A stretch of 64,000 nucleotides of DNA from Plantago major (lineage: Eukaryota > Streptophyta > Magnoliopsida > Lamiales > Plantaginaceae). The notes under the pieces are model-generated. The model had not been told where the DNA came from. It was given only the letters and a program-made list of their open reading frames with translations, and made no database searches. Made by a program: the position numbers and the translations under genes. Shown here one piece after another: positions 24,580 to 37,800 of this stretch. The stretch covers positions 16,616,566 to 16,680,565 of the forward strand of contig CM048839.1 in the NCBI GenBank assembly GCA_026545765.1. The letters run 5' to 3'. Numbering within the stretch: the stretch's first letter is position 1; each line of letters starts with the position of its first letter.

Positions 24580-25444
24580 TGTTGAGGGGTAAACCTCGAA
24601 CACCAACACTACTACTGCAAGTAACCTAGTCTAAGATCCACCACCGACTTGAAGTCCGAGAGAAGGCTTGTCCGAGCAAGAGCACCTGAAAGGACTAAGT
24701 GGGGGGGGGGGGTTAGAATGGGTTACCCGGATTGCCAAAGTCAATCCGGAAGGAGGCTTTACTCAAAGGAGAGATGATAGCTCTCAATGCAATAGTAATG
24801 GGAAAAGTATTATGTCCCAAGAGACTTAGGGATAATTGCTTTGATGTTGCTTACCTTAAGGTCTTGGACCTTGTGCTATATTTATAGTTATCATGTACTT
24901 ATGAAGAGGTTCATAAGATGATGCCCAAGTGTATGATTCAGATTTGGACACCAATGCCCCCTTTGGCCCATAGCCCAATAGTGAACAGTAGTCCAATACC
25001 GCAAAGTGGGCTTGGGAGGGTAGTTTGGACCTTTTCCCTCCGAGAGTACTGTTCCGCCTGTTGGGTCCGTGTTAGTCCCTCGGACAGATCTGTCTTCTTG
25101 GTTGATCTGCCCTTGGGTAACTCTGGATGTCCGATCCAAGAGTCTCACGGAAGTATCTCAGTGGTTCTGTTATATACGTTTGGTCTTAATGTAATGGTGG
25201 CGTCCGAGATTCTCTCGTACGGTCCGTTAGGCATCTCTGTACTGTCATGGTCAGGTTTGGAAGTCCTTTCCTTAGCCAGCTCGGACTAGCTGTGGAGATG
25301 TAGTGACTTCAGCGTACTGGTCGATTCACTTTGGTCGGACCATGTGAGGTCGGACCAGTACTGAATAGGCTAGTTAAGCCGTGATGCGCTTTAGGACACG
25401 CTCTATGGCGCCCTTAATGGATTGGACACATTTCCGTGTCAACA
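24580..25444 (-). repeat. E2 5' LTR (right copy)
   Basis: It is near-identical to 11,411-12,267 and has the same TGTTGA/TCAACA ends. It carries a TATA box on the minus strand near 24,880-24,892 and a G run at 24,701-24,712. The duplication CTCCT follows directly. Confidence 0.95.
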
Positions 25445-25575
25445 CTCCTAGAGATGCCTCAAAACGAATTCTATGATCGACGGGACATGAATTTCCATCA
25501 AACGTTTCTTTGGATGCGGGTGGGTTCCGCCCCAGAGGTAGTTCTGCTTTCCTTATTGCCAAACATAAAGAATTT
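25445..25575 (-). pseudogene. E1 gag fragment between E2 and the copia LTR
   Basis: This 131-bp piece carries E1 gag sequence (ELPLGRNPPASKETFDG) caught between two insertions. It begins with the CTCCT duplication of E2 and ends with AATTT, the likely copia target site. Confidence 0.8.
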
Positions 25576-26988
25576 TGTTAGGAATATCTGTTAGTATTTT
25601 GATCATTCATCATATGTTCTTATCTTTGCCAGAAAGGTGATTAAGTACTCTTAGTTCACTTGAACATTGTAAAAGAGGAAAACACTGAGTATGATTAGTC
25701 TAGTAAATCTTGTTTTAGGATTATAGGTCTCTGAATGTAATTTTTATTTCCAAGAAGACCATGAAGATCAATCCTAGAAATGGAGCTTTTCTGAAGATTA
25801 CAAGACCGGAGATTGCACAAGATTTACGAAGACACCAAGGTTTAGTCTCACTCGGAAAGACTATGTCCTTAGTCCTTTCTTAAGTGCATTTAGTTACTTT
25901 TGAAACATGATTCTGGAACATATGACATCATGAGTATGGAGCATGCAAGCCATCAGAAAGGCTAATGTATCCGTTGAAGACTACAGGACAAGAATTAGTA
26001 CATATGCATTAATTGCATCGCGGAAAAAGCCGCTAAAAGCACGATCCTCTCGAGATATGAGACAAGGACTTACGAGTACTCATTTCAAGATAAGTATAGA
26101 TGAATTTGAATTGTGTCTAACGGATAACATCCCAACGACTCTCCAATTCATCTATAAATATCACACACTTAGATCTTTGAAATACAACGAAAGAACGAGC
26201 TAACTTGCAAACTTACAATCTAGCAAAGTATTCTCTCAAGCACTCTACTACCCTTTCTCGAAAGCTTTACATTTGAAGAATCACTAGTAGTTCTAAGTTG
26301 TCTGAACCTTAACAAGAGATTGTTATTCGTGAAAGAGTTGAACTATCGGATAACATTTCAAGCTCATTCTCGAGCGGACATCAATTACTTGGGTCGATCA
26401 AGAAGCGATTTCCATACCTTTGAACAAGTGTATTAAGTAGTCTTGTTCTATTAGGCTCTCGAAACATAAGCGAAAAGTTATACAAGAAGCCTCTCGACAA
26501 ACCTTATAACCAACACCATCAAGGCGTGGAGTAGAGGAAGTACTTGATTTGGGAAATCAGGGAATAACTCCAAGGTTATCTGAGTAGAGGAAGTACTTAG
26601 CTCTAGGAGCTGGGGAATAACTCAGGGGAACATTTGGTTGGGAACCATTTGTTTAGGAATCTTAGAATAGGATTATTGTAAGGTGAACTCAATTATCTGT
26701 TCTAGTGAATTCTAGGTCTCAGAAAGACCGAAGTGGATTAGTTGGAGGATTACGCCACCTCCAGATACCACTATACTTAACGTGTTATTTACCTTTACGT
26801 ATTTACATTTCAACAAAGCACACATACTTACTTATTGTTTACGCACTTACCTATCTTAAAGTCTTCCGCTCTGAATTTAAGTATCGAAACCCCGGGTTTC
26901 GAGAAGCGTGTTTATCGACAAAAGTTTTAAAAGACTATTCACCCCCCCCCCCCTCTAGTCTTTTACTTTGTCGTTAATTGGACCAACA
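25576..26988 (+). repeat. Copia (Sirevirus-type) LTR, left copy
   Basis: It begins TGTTAGGAATATC and ends CCAACA, 1,413 bp, with TATA (CTATAAATATCAC near 26,152) and a C run at 26,942-26,953. It is followed directly by GATTT and E1 gag, not by a primer-binding site, so it does not adjoin a copia body. See the duplication finding. Confidence 0.9.
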
Positions 26989-28047
26989 GATTTACATTCT
27001 GTCCATATTTGATAATGTCCCTGGCTTGAGTGAGTGACTCTAACTTTGATCGTTCCAGGTCTAGAGATGCCTCATGAATTCGGACTTATTCTTTAATTCT
27101 TCCTGTTTCGTTCATGGGTGAATCCCGTCGATGGGCTCTCTCAGACCTAGACCTGGTTCTTTCTCTACGCCTTTCCTGACTCGTCCCTCTTCTCCTATAG
27201 TGTTCTTCGTCCTCCCTTCTTCCATCTGGAGTAAGTGATCTGTTATCCCGGTGGTTTCGCCTATAGGTGCGTGGAGGTGTGTCTCCTTGGTATCCGCTGA
27301 GGGTTTCCTGGCCAGTGTATTGATCATGATATTGATCTCTCCTTTCGTAGTCCCGTGGGTGTCGGCCTCTTATAGAGACCCGGGAAGGAGTGGGGTCACG
27401 AGGGTTCCCACCCTCGACTCCCCTGTTCTCCCCCCTACTCCCCTGATTAATGCGGGCTCGGTTATTTAATAGATTCCTCAAATCCTCCGGAGCTCTCCTG
27501 CTTGGTGCTCTGATGTTCTCAGATCGATCATTATTTCGTGAATATGGAGGTCCTCTAGATTCAACCACATGTTCTGTCATTGCCTGCCTTTGTGGTTGAT
27601 TCTGGATGGGGTACACTGGGGCCTCCGCTATGGGTACGCCCATAGGATTGGGTGGTTGGGTTCTCATTTGTAGGGCTGCTTGCAAGAGTTGAATTTGCGC
27701 CTCATTGAACCTGGCTAGTACTCCATCAGTAGTCACGTGAGCCACGTTTTCTATGATTGGTATGATTGTTTCCTGAGGTGGATTTAGTGGCGGAGCTGGG
27801 GGCTTGTTCTGCCATCCTTTCTGAGGTGGAGAGGGAGGCCTCGTTCCCATCTCTCTCGTCGTGTTCATAGATGACCCTATTTTCCCCGGAATGTCTGTTG
27901 CCACCAGAGGCTTGTTGTTGGTGTCGGGAAGAGTGTCCAGCGTTGGAGGCCATAGATCGAGGATGGGTAGAGGTAGCCTTTTTTGTCTGTCTCTTGGATG
28001 GTGACATGACTTTTTGTACTTGGGGATTCCCACGGACGGCGCCAATA
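26989..28047 (-). pseudogene. E1 gag 5' part, first copy of a duplication
   Basis: The minus-strand frame at 27,086-28,045 encodes a Pro/Arg-rich gag N-terminal part with LRNLLNNRARINQ and an Arg/Glu-rich RRERTRSRSERAHRR stretch. The same sequence occurs at 41,549-42,590 with about 1-2 percent difference. The E1 primer-binding site follows at 28,038-28,044. Confidence 0.85.
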
Positions 28048-28324
28048 TGATGTAGTGTAAAACAGGATAAGACAGTCTTGATCTCGGTCCCAGAGGGGTC
28101 CGTCTGGTGCTTAGGAATGGTTCTTTTAGTTCGTCATAATTCAGTTCTAGATTTTCAAGTCCGGTAGTCCGGCTTCGGGTAAAAGTCTGTCTAGAGAAAA
28201 GGGGTCAATCATGAAGTTGGGTCTCTCCACAATGATGGTCTGTCAACCTTGAAAGTCCGTCTTTGGGCGGGGGTCCGTCACTTGAACACTTAGGTGGATA
28301 ATCTGTAATCAAGAGGAGAAGGGG
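28048..28324 (-). repeat. Fragment of the E1 5' LTR (277 bp)
   Basis: It matches 42,600-42,876, starting TGATGTAGTG directly after the primer-binding site. It stops abruptly after AAGGGG, where copia gag sequence begins. This is a rearrangement junction, not an LTR end. Confidence 0.85.
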
Positions 28325-28341
28325 ATGCGACTGCTAGTGAG

Positions 28342-29400
28342 GTGTCTGATGGAAGAAAAGCCTCAGACAAGGAAGATGAAAGCGAGGATGCGACTGCTAG
28401 TGATAGTGGTCGTGTTGCTCGTGGAAGCATTATGTATGAAGACAAGCCAAGAGAGCTCTGGGCATCTGAAGATGCCAAGAGACACAGATTGGATGGTCAA
28501 GCTCGTAATATAATCATCAGATCGACACCTGAGCACATATGTAAAGCTGGGGTGCTAAACGGCGAAAGTTACAGCAATTGATTGAAGAAATGCATGCGGG
28601 CGAGAAAACCAAAGAAAACAAGTTCGAAGTTCTTAAATTGAAGTTCCAAAACTTCAAGCAAGGTCCCACTGAAACTCTGGAAGAACTTGATTTCAGGTTT
28701 ACTACTCTTATGAGTGATATGGCTACACTTGGTGAAAGCAACAGATACTCCCAGCCAGAAAAGATTAAGACTATTGTCAGAAGTCTCAATCACAACTGGG
28801 AACACACTAAATTCTTTTATTTCAACCAAAGAATGCCAAATATTACTCAAGTAGAGCTCTTCTCTCATCTTGCTACTGTAGATTATGAGACAACTCAGAG
28901 AGAACAAACAGCTGAGAAGTTGCAAAGTGTTGCTCTAGTCTCTCAAGGTACTTCTGAAAAGAAAGATACCAAAGACGCATCTGAAGAAAATGCTCTTGCA
29001 GTAAGACACATGAATAAATTTGTGAGTCAAGAGATTGAGAGAAGAAAAGCTAAAGAAAAGCTGAAAAAGCATCTTGACCCAAACTATCATCAGTACAAAA
29101 ACATTCAACTAAACAACTCTCTGAAGACCCCCATTCAGAAAGGTGTTAGTACTGAATCAGCAGAGATAGGAAATGATATTTGCTTCTATTGTCAAAAGCC
29201 TGGTCACTTCAAGAGAGATTTCCCTGCTTTAAACAAGCTCAAGACATGTGACAAGAAGGACAGAAGAAATTACAAAAGAAATCAAAGGGCCTTACTGACT
29301 GAAGAAAGGAAGAAGATTCAAATCCAACTTGATGCTCTAGATATTGAGAGATTACAAGATGGAGATTCAGATAACTCAAACCTACCATCACCGTAATTGT
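28342..29400 (+). pseudogene. Copia gag
   Basis: Gag blocks include FEVLKLKFQNFKQGPTETLE and a TLMSDMATLGE region of the UBN2-like copia gag family. A zinc-knuckle region, CFYCQKPGHFKRDF, lies near 29,185-29,230. A coiled-coil-rich extension follows, as in Sirevirus gag proteins. Confidence 0.85.
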
Positions 29401-30640
29401 GTGGAATCACCCACGTAATCGACTTGACCTTAAGAAGAATGAAATGTGTGGAGTTCTTTGAGATTCTTTGGTCGGACATCTCCAACATTGAAATGTGTCT
29501 TATGGCTGATGAGGTAACAAACATTTCACAATTTCTGTACTATGAGAGTGATGATGGAATTGAGGATCTGGAGTTAATCAGGAGTGAATTGGATCGTTAT
29601 GAGAAAGAATTTCTGGAAGCACAATCCAAAACCAGAATTCTAGAGGAAAGCAAAGAACTCTTGAAAAAGAGGTTTCTGAGCTAACCAGGGTATCTGAGAA
29701 CAAGAGCGCTGAAATAGCCCTTCTGAAAAATCAGATATCTGAAAATGAAAATTTTCACAAACTAGCCTTGGATGAACTTAATAAGAAAATGATAAAGCTG
29801 CTTTCTGAGAATGAGGAACTTCGAAAGAAAGAGCTATCCTTCCAATCTTATGCAAAGTCTAGTGACACTCTCACTGAGGTTCAATCATATTTGAGAGATC
29901 CCTCTGAGAAAGGTGGACTTGGACTTGATGAACAATCGAGTGATTCATCTGGTTCTTCAACCACCTATAGCATTGGTCAGAAAGCTAAGGTAGTTGACAA
30001 AGGAAAAGGAGTAGCAACCCAACCTTTGAAAGAACAACAAGTTCACAAGAAACTTGTGGGTGAAGCTTCTGAAAAGAAATACAACCCTCAGACATGTAGC
30101 CATCCACATTGCCATATTACTAGGAAAGGAAGAATTGCTGGAATAGGCAAATTCTCTACTGTACCATTTTATGAAAATAAAGACGGTGCAGAAACTAGTA
30201 AGGCTTCTGAAGACCTCATTCAGAAAGCCAAAGGTGTTCGAAATGGCATTGGCTATCGTGCTATTGGAAAAGTCCTTTTACAACAATATAAGGAAGGACA
30301 AGAACAATGGCGCAAGGCTGATATTGCACGTAGCAATAAACAAAAGTGGAAGAAATCTCAAACCACTGAAAAACTGAATGCCACAGCTAGAAGGAACCTG
30401 GCCAGAAAGGCTAAGTTTGCTGAAAAGCAATCCCAGAAACCCAGGGTCCAGAAAGCACCAAAAGGAACACCTAGAAACACCTCAAGAAGGAAGATTGAGA
30501 TTAAAATTACTGATTCTATTGTTTCTCCTTCTAATAAAGTTAGACAAAAACAAACTCCCAAGAAATTCACTAAAATGTGGATTCCTACTGGAAGAATGTT
30601 TAGTCTAAGTGGTTCTATCTCTGAGGCAAGAACCTGACTC
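29400..30640 (+). pseudogene. Copia gag-pol linker, coiled coil
   Basis: The frames at 29,397-29,684 and 29,768-30,637 are rich in Glu, Lys and Leu (for example LLSENEELRKKELSFQ). They run into a basic Lys/Arg region with many KAPK/TPK pieces. Long coiled-coil and basic regions between capsid and protease are usual in Sirevirus-type elements. No catalytic motif. Confidence 0.7.
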
Positions 30641-30654
30641 CTGTTTCCTGTTTT

Positions 30655-31760
30655 GTGCATAACGCCTCTTGGACTAAGGCTCAATGGCTATTTGATAGTG
30701 GATGCGGAAAGCACATGACAGGAGACAAAACAAATCTGGTCAACTACAAAGCTTGCAATAATGGACCAGACATCAGATTTGCTGGAGGAGAATTAAATCC
30801 CTCTCTGGGATTTGGCAACGTCAAATTGGGATCCTTAACAATTACTGATGTATTACATGTTAAGGGTTTGAAATACAATCTATTTAGCATGAGCCAGTTT
30901 GCAGACAAGGGATTTACTGTGAAATTTAAAGAAAAGTATTGCAAACTTATTGACAATGAGTCAAAGCAGACAATCTTGGTTGCTAGGCGGAAAGGCAGTC
31001 TTTATGTTGCCGATTGGGCATCTGCCTCAACTGAAGAATGTCTCATGGTGAGCCAATCAGGTCATACAGAAGAGCACTGGTTATGGCACAAAAGAATGAG
31101 TCACTTGAATTTCAAAACTCTGAACAAATTTGCCAAGAAAGAGTTAGTGGTTGGCCTTCCCAAAACATCTTTCAGAAAGGATGGTATCTGTTCTGCCTGT
31201 CAGATGGGGAAACAATCTAAGATCTCTTTCAAGTCCAAAATCAGACACTCTAGTGTTAGACCACTGCAACTATTACACATGGATCTTTTTGAATCATCTA
31301 TAACTAGTTATGCAGGAAAGAAGTATGGTCTTGTTGTTGTAGATGACTTCTCAAGATTCACTTGGGTTGTCTTTCTGAAGCATAAATCTGATGCTAGGGT
31401 GGAGATACCAAACTTGCTAAATAAGCTTGAAGTCATGAAAAATGACAAGGTATCTGCAATCAGAACAGACCATGGTACTGAATTTGTCAACCAGTACATA
31501 AAGGAGTTTTGTACCAGCAAAGGTATACAACATCAACTTTCCTCTGTAATAACACCACAACAAAATGGTGTTGCATAAAGGAAAAATAGAACCCTTAAAG
31601 AAGCAGCAAGGACAATCTTTGGTGACCTTTGAATTAAGTGAAGTTTATTGGGTTGAAGTCGTAAACACTGACATACACTCGTAGCAGATGTTTGATAAAC
31701 AAACACCATGACAAGACCCCTTATGAGCTCTTGGTTGGTAGACCCCCTAATATTAAACAT
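30655..31760 (+). pseudogene. Copia protease and integrase
   Basis: WLFDSGCGKHMTG near 30,690 is the copia protease active site. The GAG-pre-integrase zinc region has LWHKRMSHLNF and CSACQMGKQSK (31,080-31,220). The integrase core has LLHMDLFESS, VVVDDFSRFTWV and IRTDHGTEFVN. The core ends near 31,760 with [20 protein letters not shown]. Confidence 0.9.
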
Positions 31761-32459
31761 CTGAAAGTGTTTGGTTGTAGATGTTTTGTTCTTAACAATG
31801 GAAAAGAGTATCTAAGAATATTTCAACCAAAGGCAGATGAAGGAGTGTTTCTTGGTTATTCTATGAATATCAAAGCTTACAGAGTTTACAACAAAAGAAC
31901 AAAGAAGATTGAAGAATCAGTTCATGTTGTATTATATGAAGAAAGCAAGAAATCACCCATTGATGATGAACTCTCAGAAAGGTTCAAGGAACTAATGTTA
32001 AAGGATTCTGAAGAAGAACCCTCAGAAAAAAACATCATTATGGAAAGAGAGGATGATTCTGACGAAGAAAAGCATGAAATGCCTAGTAACAACCAGATGA
32101 TTCTCAGACATGATGAAGAATTTCCTATGAGAATTCCAGAAATGGAAACTGAAGATGTTCATCAGAGAGCTAATTCTGGAAATGACCTCTCTGGCAGGCA
32201 TGTCCCAGAAAGCCCTCACACTGAGCAAGTGTCAGACATTCAACGCCCTTCTGTGGTACAAAATGTCATAGATACTGAAGAAGTATCAAGTCATAATCAT
32301 AGTGATTCACATTCAGATCACATAGATGTTGACCCTACTAGCCCCAAACCCATGATGAGATGGATCAAGGATCATCCTGCAAAGGATGTGATTGGACCAA
32401 TCAATCAAGGTGTTAGGACTAGGAGAGCAATAGCCGAAAATGCTAATTCTCTCTTTGGA

Positions 32460-34008
32460 TGTTTCATCTCAAACATTGAACCTAAAACTATTGAAGAAGC
32501 ATTAAGAGACCAAGACTGGATCTCTGCAATGCAAGAAGAGTTGGATCAGTTTGAAAGAAACAAAGTCTGGAAACTAGTTCCATTTGTAGAAGGAATATCT
32601 GTGATTGGAACCAAGTGGGTTTTCAGAAACAAGATGAATGAATCTGGTGAAATAACCAGAAACAAAGCAAGGTTGGTTGCCAAGGGATTCACCCAGACTG
32701 AAGGTTTAGATTTTGATGAGTCATATGCACCAGTTGCCATATTGGATGCAATAAGACTCTTTACGCCTTCTTGACTCATAAAGACTTTAAAGTTTATCGA
32801 TGGATGTCAAAAGTGCATTCTTGAATGGTGAACTTCGAGGAAGTCTATGTTGAACAACCACCGGTTTTGAAGTTTCCTCGAGAAAGTAGAATGGTCTATA
32901 AACTCTGTAAAGCTCTATATGGACTGAAACAGGCTCCAAGAGCATGGTATGATACTTTGGCCAAATACCTTATGGAAAGTGGTTTCAAGAAAGGTGAAGT
33001 TGATAAAACTTTATTTACCTTAAATCATGATGGGAAACTGCTCTTAGTTCAAGTATATGTTGATGACATTATATTTGGATCTAAGGACAAGCAACTTTGT
33101 GATGACTTTGCAAATCTCATGAAAAATAAGTTTGAGATGAGCATGATGGGAAAATTGAACTATTTCCTAGGATTGTAAGTCAAGCAACTCAATGATGGAA
33201 TATTCATTAGTCAGACAAAGTATGCAAAAGACATGCTCACAAAGTTCAATCTTAAGCCCTCTGAAAAGAATGCTAAGATACCTATGAGCATAGGAACCAA
33301 AATGACCTATACTGAATCAGATAAGAGTGTTGAAGAACACAAGTATAGGAAATTAATAGGTTCACTACTTTACCTTACTGCAAGCAGACCAGATATTCAA
33401 TATGCAGTTGGAGTGTGTGCTAGATTTCAAACAAATCCAATGCAATCACACTACAACATTGCTATGAAAGTATTAAGGTATGTGAAAGGTACAGTAAATG
33501 TAGGTTTGTGGTATCCTAAAGAAGGTGGATTGAGTTTGGCTGGTTACTCGGATCGACTATCTTTGGATCAATGCTTGATAGGAAAAGTACCTCAGGAACT
33601 TGTCAGTTTCTGGGAACAAGACTTATCTCATGGTTTAGCAAGAAGTAAAACTCAATTGCAACTTCTACCACAGAGGCTGAATATATTGCTGCTGGTTGTT
33701 GTGCAACACAAATTCTGTGGATTCAACAACAACTCAGAGACTATGGACTCAATGAAGAGAAAACTCCTATTTTCTGTGACAACACAAGTGCTATTGCAAT
33801 CACACAGAATCCCAAGTTCCATGCCAGAACAAAGCACATTGATGTTAGACACCACTTCATCAGAGACCATGTTGAAAAAGGCAATATAGAGATACTCAAG
33901 ATTGGCACAGAAGACCAACTTGCAGATATCTTCACCAAGCCCCTACAAGAAAGCCGGTTCTTGACCTTAAGACATAATCTTGGATTGATGGAGTTGCCTA
34001 AGGACTGA
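32460..34008 (+). pseudogene. Copia reverse transcriptase and RNase H
   Basis: The blocks in order are [32 protein letters not shown] and SYAPVA, LYGLKQAPRAWYD, YVDDIIFGS near 33,058, and LLYLTASRPDIQYAVG. The RNase H end (about 33,530-33,900) has a HIDVRHHFIRDHVEKGNIE-type block. The order is canonical for copia. Confidence 0.9.
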
Positions 34009-34886
34009 AAAATGTCCTGAATCTCTAAAGTCAGGATTAGTAAGGGAGAAAAGAAGTGAGCCTCTGAGAACACGTTCTCAGAAAGCCAAGTTGATAAGAA
34101 GTGATGCAAAGGTTTCTGAGTAGCAATACTCAGAGAGGCAAAACATTTCTGGAACGGGTATCCAGACTGGCAAAGGTTGGTACACATTCTGTAAGTAAAT
34201 AAGACTAGAACTTACTTACAGAAAGTGGGTCAAATACATTCAAACAACTGAAGCTTCTGACACTTGAATTCAGAAAGCTATGTAGTCATAAAGAGAAAAG
34301 ACACACAAAGCCCGAAAAGGTATAAGTTCTGAAAGTCAAACTAGTCCAACGTCCTGTAGCTTTACCATTTTCATGATAAAATATATAGATAAGGACTTGA
34401 CATTCAGAATGATAAGCTCAAACGATCAAAGTGTTCTCACTCTTTACTTAGTGACACAATGAATGTAGCATATTAAAAATCCATCAAGTCGGCACATTAC
34501 CATTTGTTGATTACAAGAGATTCAATATAAGCCCTTGATGAATAAATGTTAGATCTCAATGGTTGAGATTAAAACAAAGCAAGTAATGTCTATTGAAACG
34601 TACAGACATGACCCACTATGCATTTATTGAAGTACAAAGGACGTACCACGCCTATGCAGATATAAAGACACGCATACATATTTAGATATGTATGTTGTAT
34701 CTCTATACATTTTATCTGCTATATATATATATAGGAATTGGGTAAAAGACAAACACTCTTACCACTTCCGAAATTTCAAACTTGCATCAAAATAGCAAAA
34801 TCTCCCAAGATTTCTGCAAACCTCCTTCTGCAAACTCAACTTTTTGTGCTTAGTCTTCTGAAAAGATAAACTAATCTCAATTACTT
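34009..34886 (+). other. Copia spacer between pol and the extra 3' gene
   Basis: No gene seen. The sequence is AT-rich and carries many TCAGAAAG and TCTGA words. TATATATATATAGG at about 34,717-34,733 could act as a TATA box for the downstream frame at 34,887, about 150 bases away. Confidence 0.5.
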
Positions 34887-37800
34887 GTGAAAAATCCTTC
34901 TGCAAAACCATTATTCAAAACTTTATATAAAGAGATGGCACCCAAGAAGATGACCACCAAGAACCCTAAGGCCGGATCATCTACTCCTGCTGAAAAGCAA
35001 GGAGGAAAAGAACTTAAGGTGTTGAATAAACGCTTTCTGGGAGAATTCACCCCTTCGGACTGGAACCCTAGTCATAAAATGAATTGGAGAGCATTCTTAG
35101 TGAAGAAATATGTACCAGCAGTTATACCTTCAAAACCAGAAAGGAAACTGATATTGGGGATGTTGAAGAATTCCCATATCTACAGGTTTTTATCTGCTAC
35201 ACCCAGTGGCCTATCCACACTGGATGTACTGGAGTTCTACAACAACTCCAAAATCTTCACAAAGGTTGTGAATGATAAAGAAGAAAAGTACATGCAAACT
35301 GAAGTCCAAGGACAAGAAATTGTTCTTGACTGCAAGGCTTTCTGCAAATTGTTCCGATTGAAAAATCGAGGAACAATTGAAGATATCAACATCAAGGACG
35401 CCTCAATGATTCAAGGCGTAAAAGAACTTTTTGAGGCAATCCAGTTGGAAAATGCAAAAGGTTGCCCAGGAGACTTTATTCTGAAAGCTATCAGAACAAG
35501 TCATCTTCAGAAACACTGGAGTACTTTGGCTCTCATCCTGGTCCGTTGCTTTGATGGAAACAAAGGTGGAGTAGACCAGATAAGTATGGAGAGATGGATG
35601 ATGATGCATCTTCTGAATAAGAAGCATGAAGGGCAGGAAACCCACTTCAATTGGGGGAAGTACACCTTCAACAAATTCCTTGGACATATTGAGGAATTTG
35701 AGCCCAAAATCATCAATGGCCTTGATGAGCCAAAAGCCAATATGCACTTTGGTCTCAGGATATGTTACATTCTGGAAACCATGGGGATTACTCTTAGAGA
35801 GAAACAAGAAATCCCAGTCACCAACTCCCTTTTCAGACACGCCTTTGAAGAAAAGGAGAGAATTGCTACTGAGCAAGTACTCAGAAAGGCTGAAGAAAAC
35901 CCTGTTCTTGAACAGGTTCCTCAACCTTCTGAGAGAGCTCAACTCTCAGAAAGGGATCAAACTGAGATGGAGACTCAGAAAGATATTGTAGAGGAGACCA
36001 ACAATAAGCAAAGAGAGACTGTGGAAACTCCACAAGTCCAAAAGATCAATGATCAGCCTGACTCTTTTCAGGTAGCAAAAGTAGTTTATATCTAACTTGT
36101 CGACATTTCAATGTTAACTTGTTACTCATAAGCTTCATTTTGTTACAGGCCATATTGGAGACAAACTTTCAGGGGGAAGTTAATTTGTCCACCCTTCTGA
36201 ATGAAGAAGAGGTTTCTCCAACCTCAGAACAACAAGAAGAGCCTGTTCTACAGGTAGCTAAGTTATCTCTGAATAAGAAATAGCTTGCTTGAAAAATTAA
36301 TATCTTGTGTTCTAAATTTCTTTTTGTCTTACTTTAGGCTCTAACTGAGGAATTAGTGGTGGAGGGACCAACACTCCAAAACCAAGAAAATCCAGAAGCT
36401 GAAAAGCTTTCTGAAGAAGCATTTACTGAGTCTTCTGATGAGAAGGTAAGCACTCAGTAATAATCTTCTTCAAGAATGCTCTGGAAATCCCACTACTAAA
36501 TCTCTTATGTTTGTTCTTACAGGCTCAGTCAGAAGAACAATTGGAAGGAGAAAAATTCTTGAAAACTCCTCCAATAGAAACTGAAACTGCTGAACAAGCA
36601 GTATCTGCAGAAAAGGTGTCAGAAACCCCCAAGGTTTCTGAGAAAGATGCAACTGAGCTTCCTCACTTGGAAGTAAGTGAAGTCTCAGAAAGCATCTCTC
36701 TATTTATCTTTTCTGATAACAGTTTCTAAACATACTTGATTTTGTTTCTCAGGCTCAAGCAGAAAGAAAGGTTGTTGAGGATCAGACTTCTCCTCAACAA
36801 GGTATCGAGGCCTCTGTGCAAAACAAGCGGATCAAGCAAATGAGCCTGGTGTTTCTACACAGGTATGCTCAGAAAGCTTACTTTTGCACACAGATACCAA
36901 CTCAAGTGGTTTGAACAAAACTAACTTGATCCCTTTCTTTCAGGCTCAAAGTTTTGTGCCAGTTGATTTACTCAAGGCTTTCCAGAAGCACACTCTCAAG
37001 AAACATCTAAATTGCTTGAATAATGGCGAGAAACTTCGAAAGGTGACCTTTACGAAATAGCAATGTCGGCGTCCCGTAAAAGAGAGCAATAGCCCTAAAT
37101 CTGGAAGACTACATCCATGCATTGTTCCCAACAGAGTCTTATTCTTTTGCCAATCTGATGCATGAAGACTTCACTCATGAAGTAGCACAAAAACTTCTAG
37201 CAGATTTCAAAACTGCGGATGCTCAAACCCAAGAGCAGATGGTAACCCATCCTGCATTGCCTAGTAAGCTCACTACTTACCCAGCTGAGCAAGAAGAAGT
37301 GAATGGGAGAATGATTACATTCCCAAATGTGATCAACTTGATTTCAGAAGATGAAGAAGAAATGGACAAGAATGATTATCAAGAACCCCCTTCTGAGCAT
37401 CCAAGTCAAGAAAACAAGAAGGATGATGATGATAATGATCAGAATGATGATCCCCAACCTGGACAAGGCGGGATTCAGAAGGCTAGCAAAGGAAGTAAAG
37501 ACAAGGCCACTCCTTCCAATGCTCAGAAAGCCCCATCATCATCACCTTCAAAGTCTCATCAGAAAACCCAACAGGCAGAACAGAACGATATACTTAAAGA
37601 GATATCTGCCGCTGAGTTCAGGATTGAACAACTCAGAAAGGTATTGGAAGAAGAGAAGAGAATCAACTTAGAGTGCCAAGCTCTTGTTGATGAAAAGGAA
37701 GCCAAAATTCAAAAGCTCAAAGAAGCTAACACCCAAAAATTGGCGCTCCTAGATGAGCAAAGAAATCTGAAAGATGCCATTGTTGTCACAATTCTTTGAA

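Larger units (their letters stand above)
11411..25444 (-). mobile_element. E2: Ty3/gypsy Tat-lineage element with both LTRs, nested in E1 gag
   Basis: The two LTRs (857 and 865 bp) begin TGTTGA and end TCAACA and are flanked by a perfect duplication, CTCCT (11,406-11,410 and 25,445-25,449). On the minus strand the order is LTR, primer-binding site, gag, protease, reverse transcriptase, RNase H, second RNase H, integrase, a 6-kb region with three plus-strand units, polypurine tract, LTR. By eye the LTRs differ at about 2 percent, suggesting an insertion on the order of a million years or less under usual plant rates. Structurally whole; gag-pol has a handful of breaks. Confidence 0.93.

Noticed and set aside
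26989-28047. Primer-binding site and gag leader of the copia element directly after the left LTR
   Set aside because: The sequence after the LTR is E1 gag on the minus strand, identical to that after the right LTR; no copia primer-binding site is present.
34887-36095. True retroviral envelope gene
   Set aside because: Only the position suggests it. No clear signal peptide, fusion segment or membrane anchor was seen.
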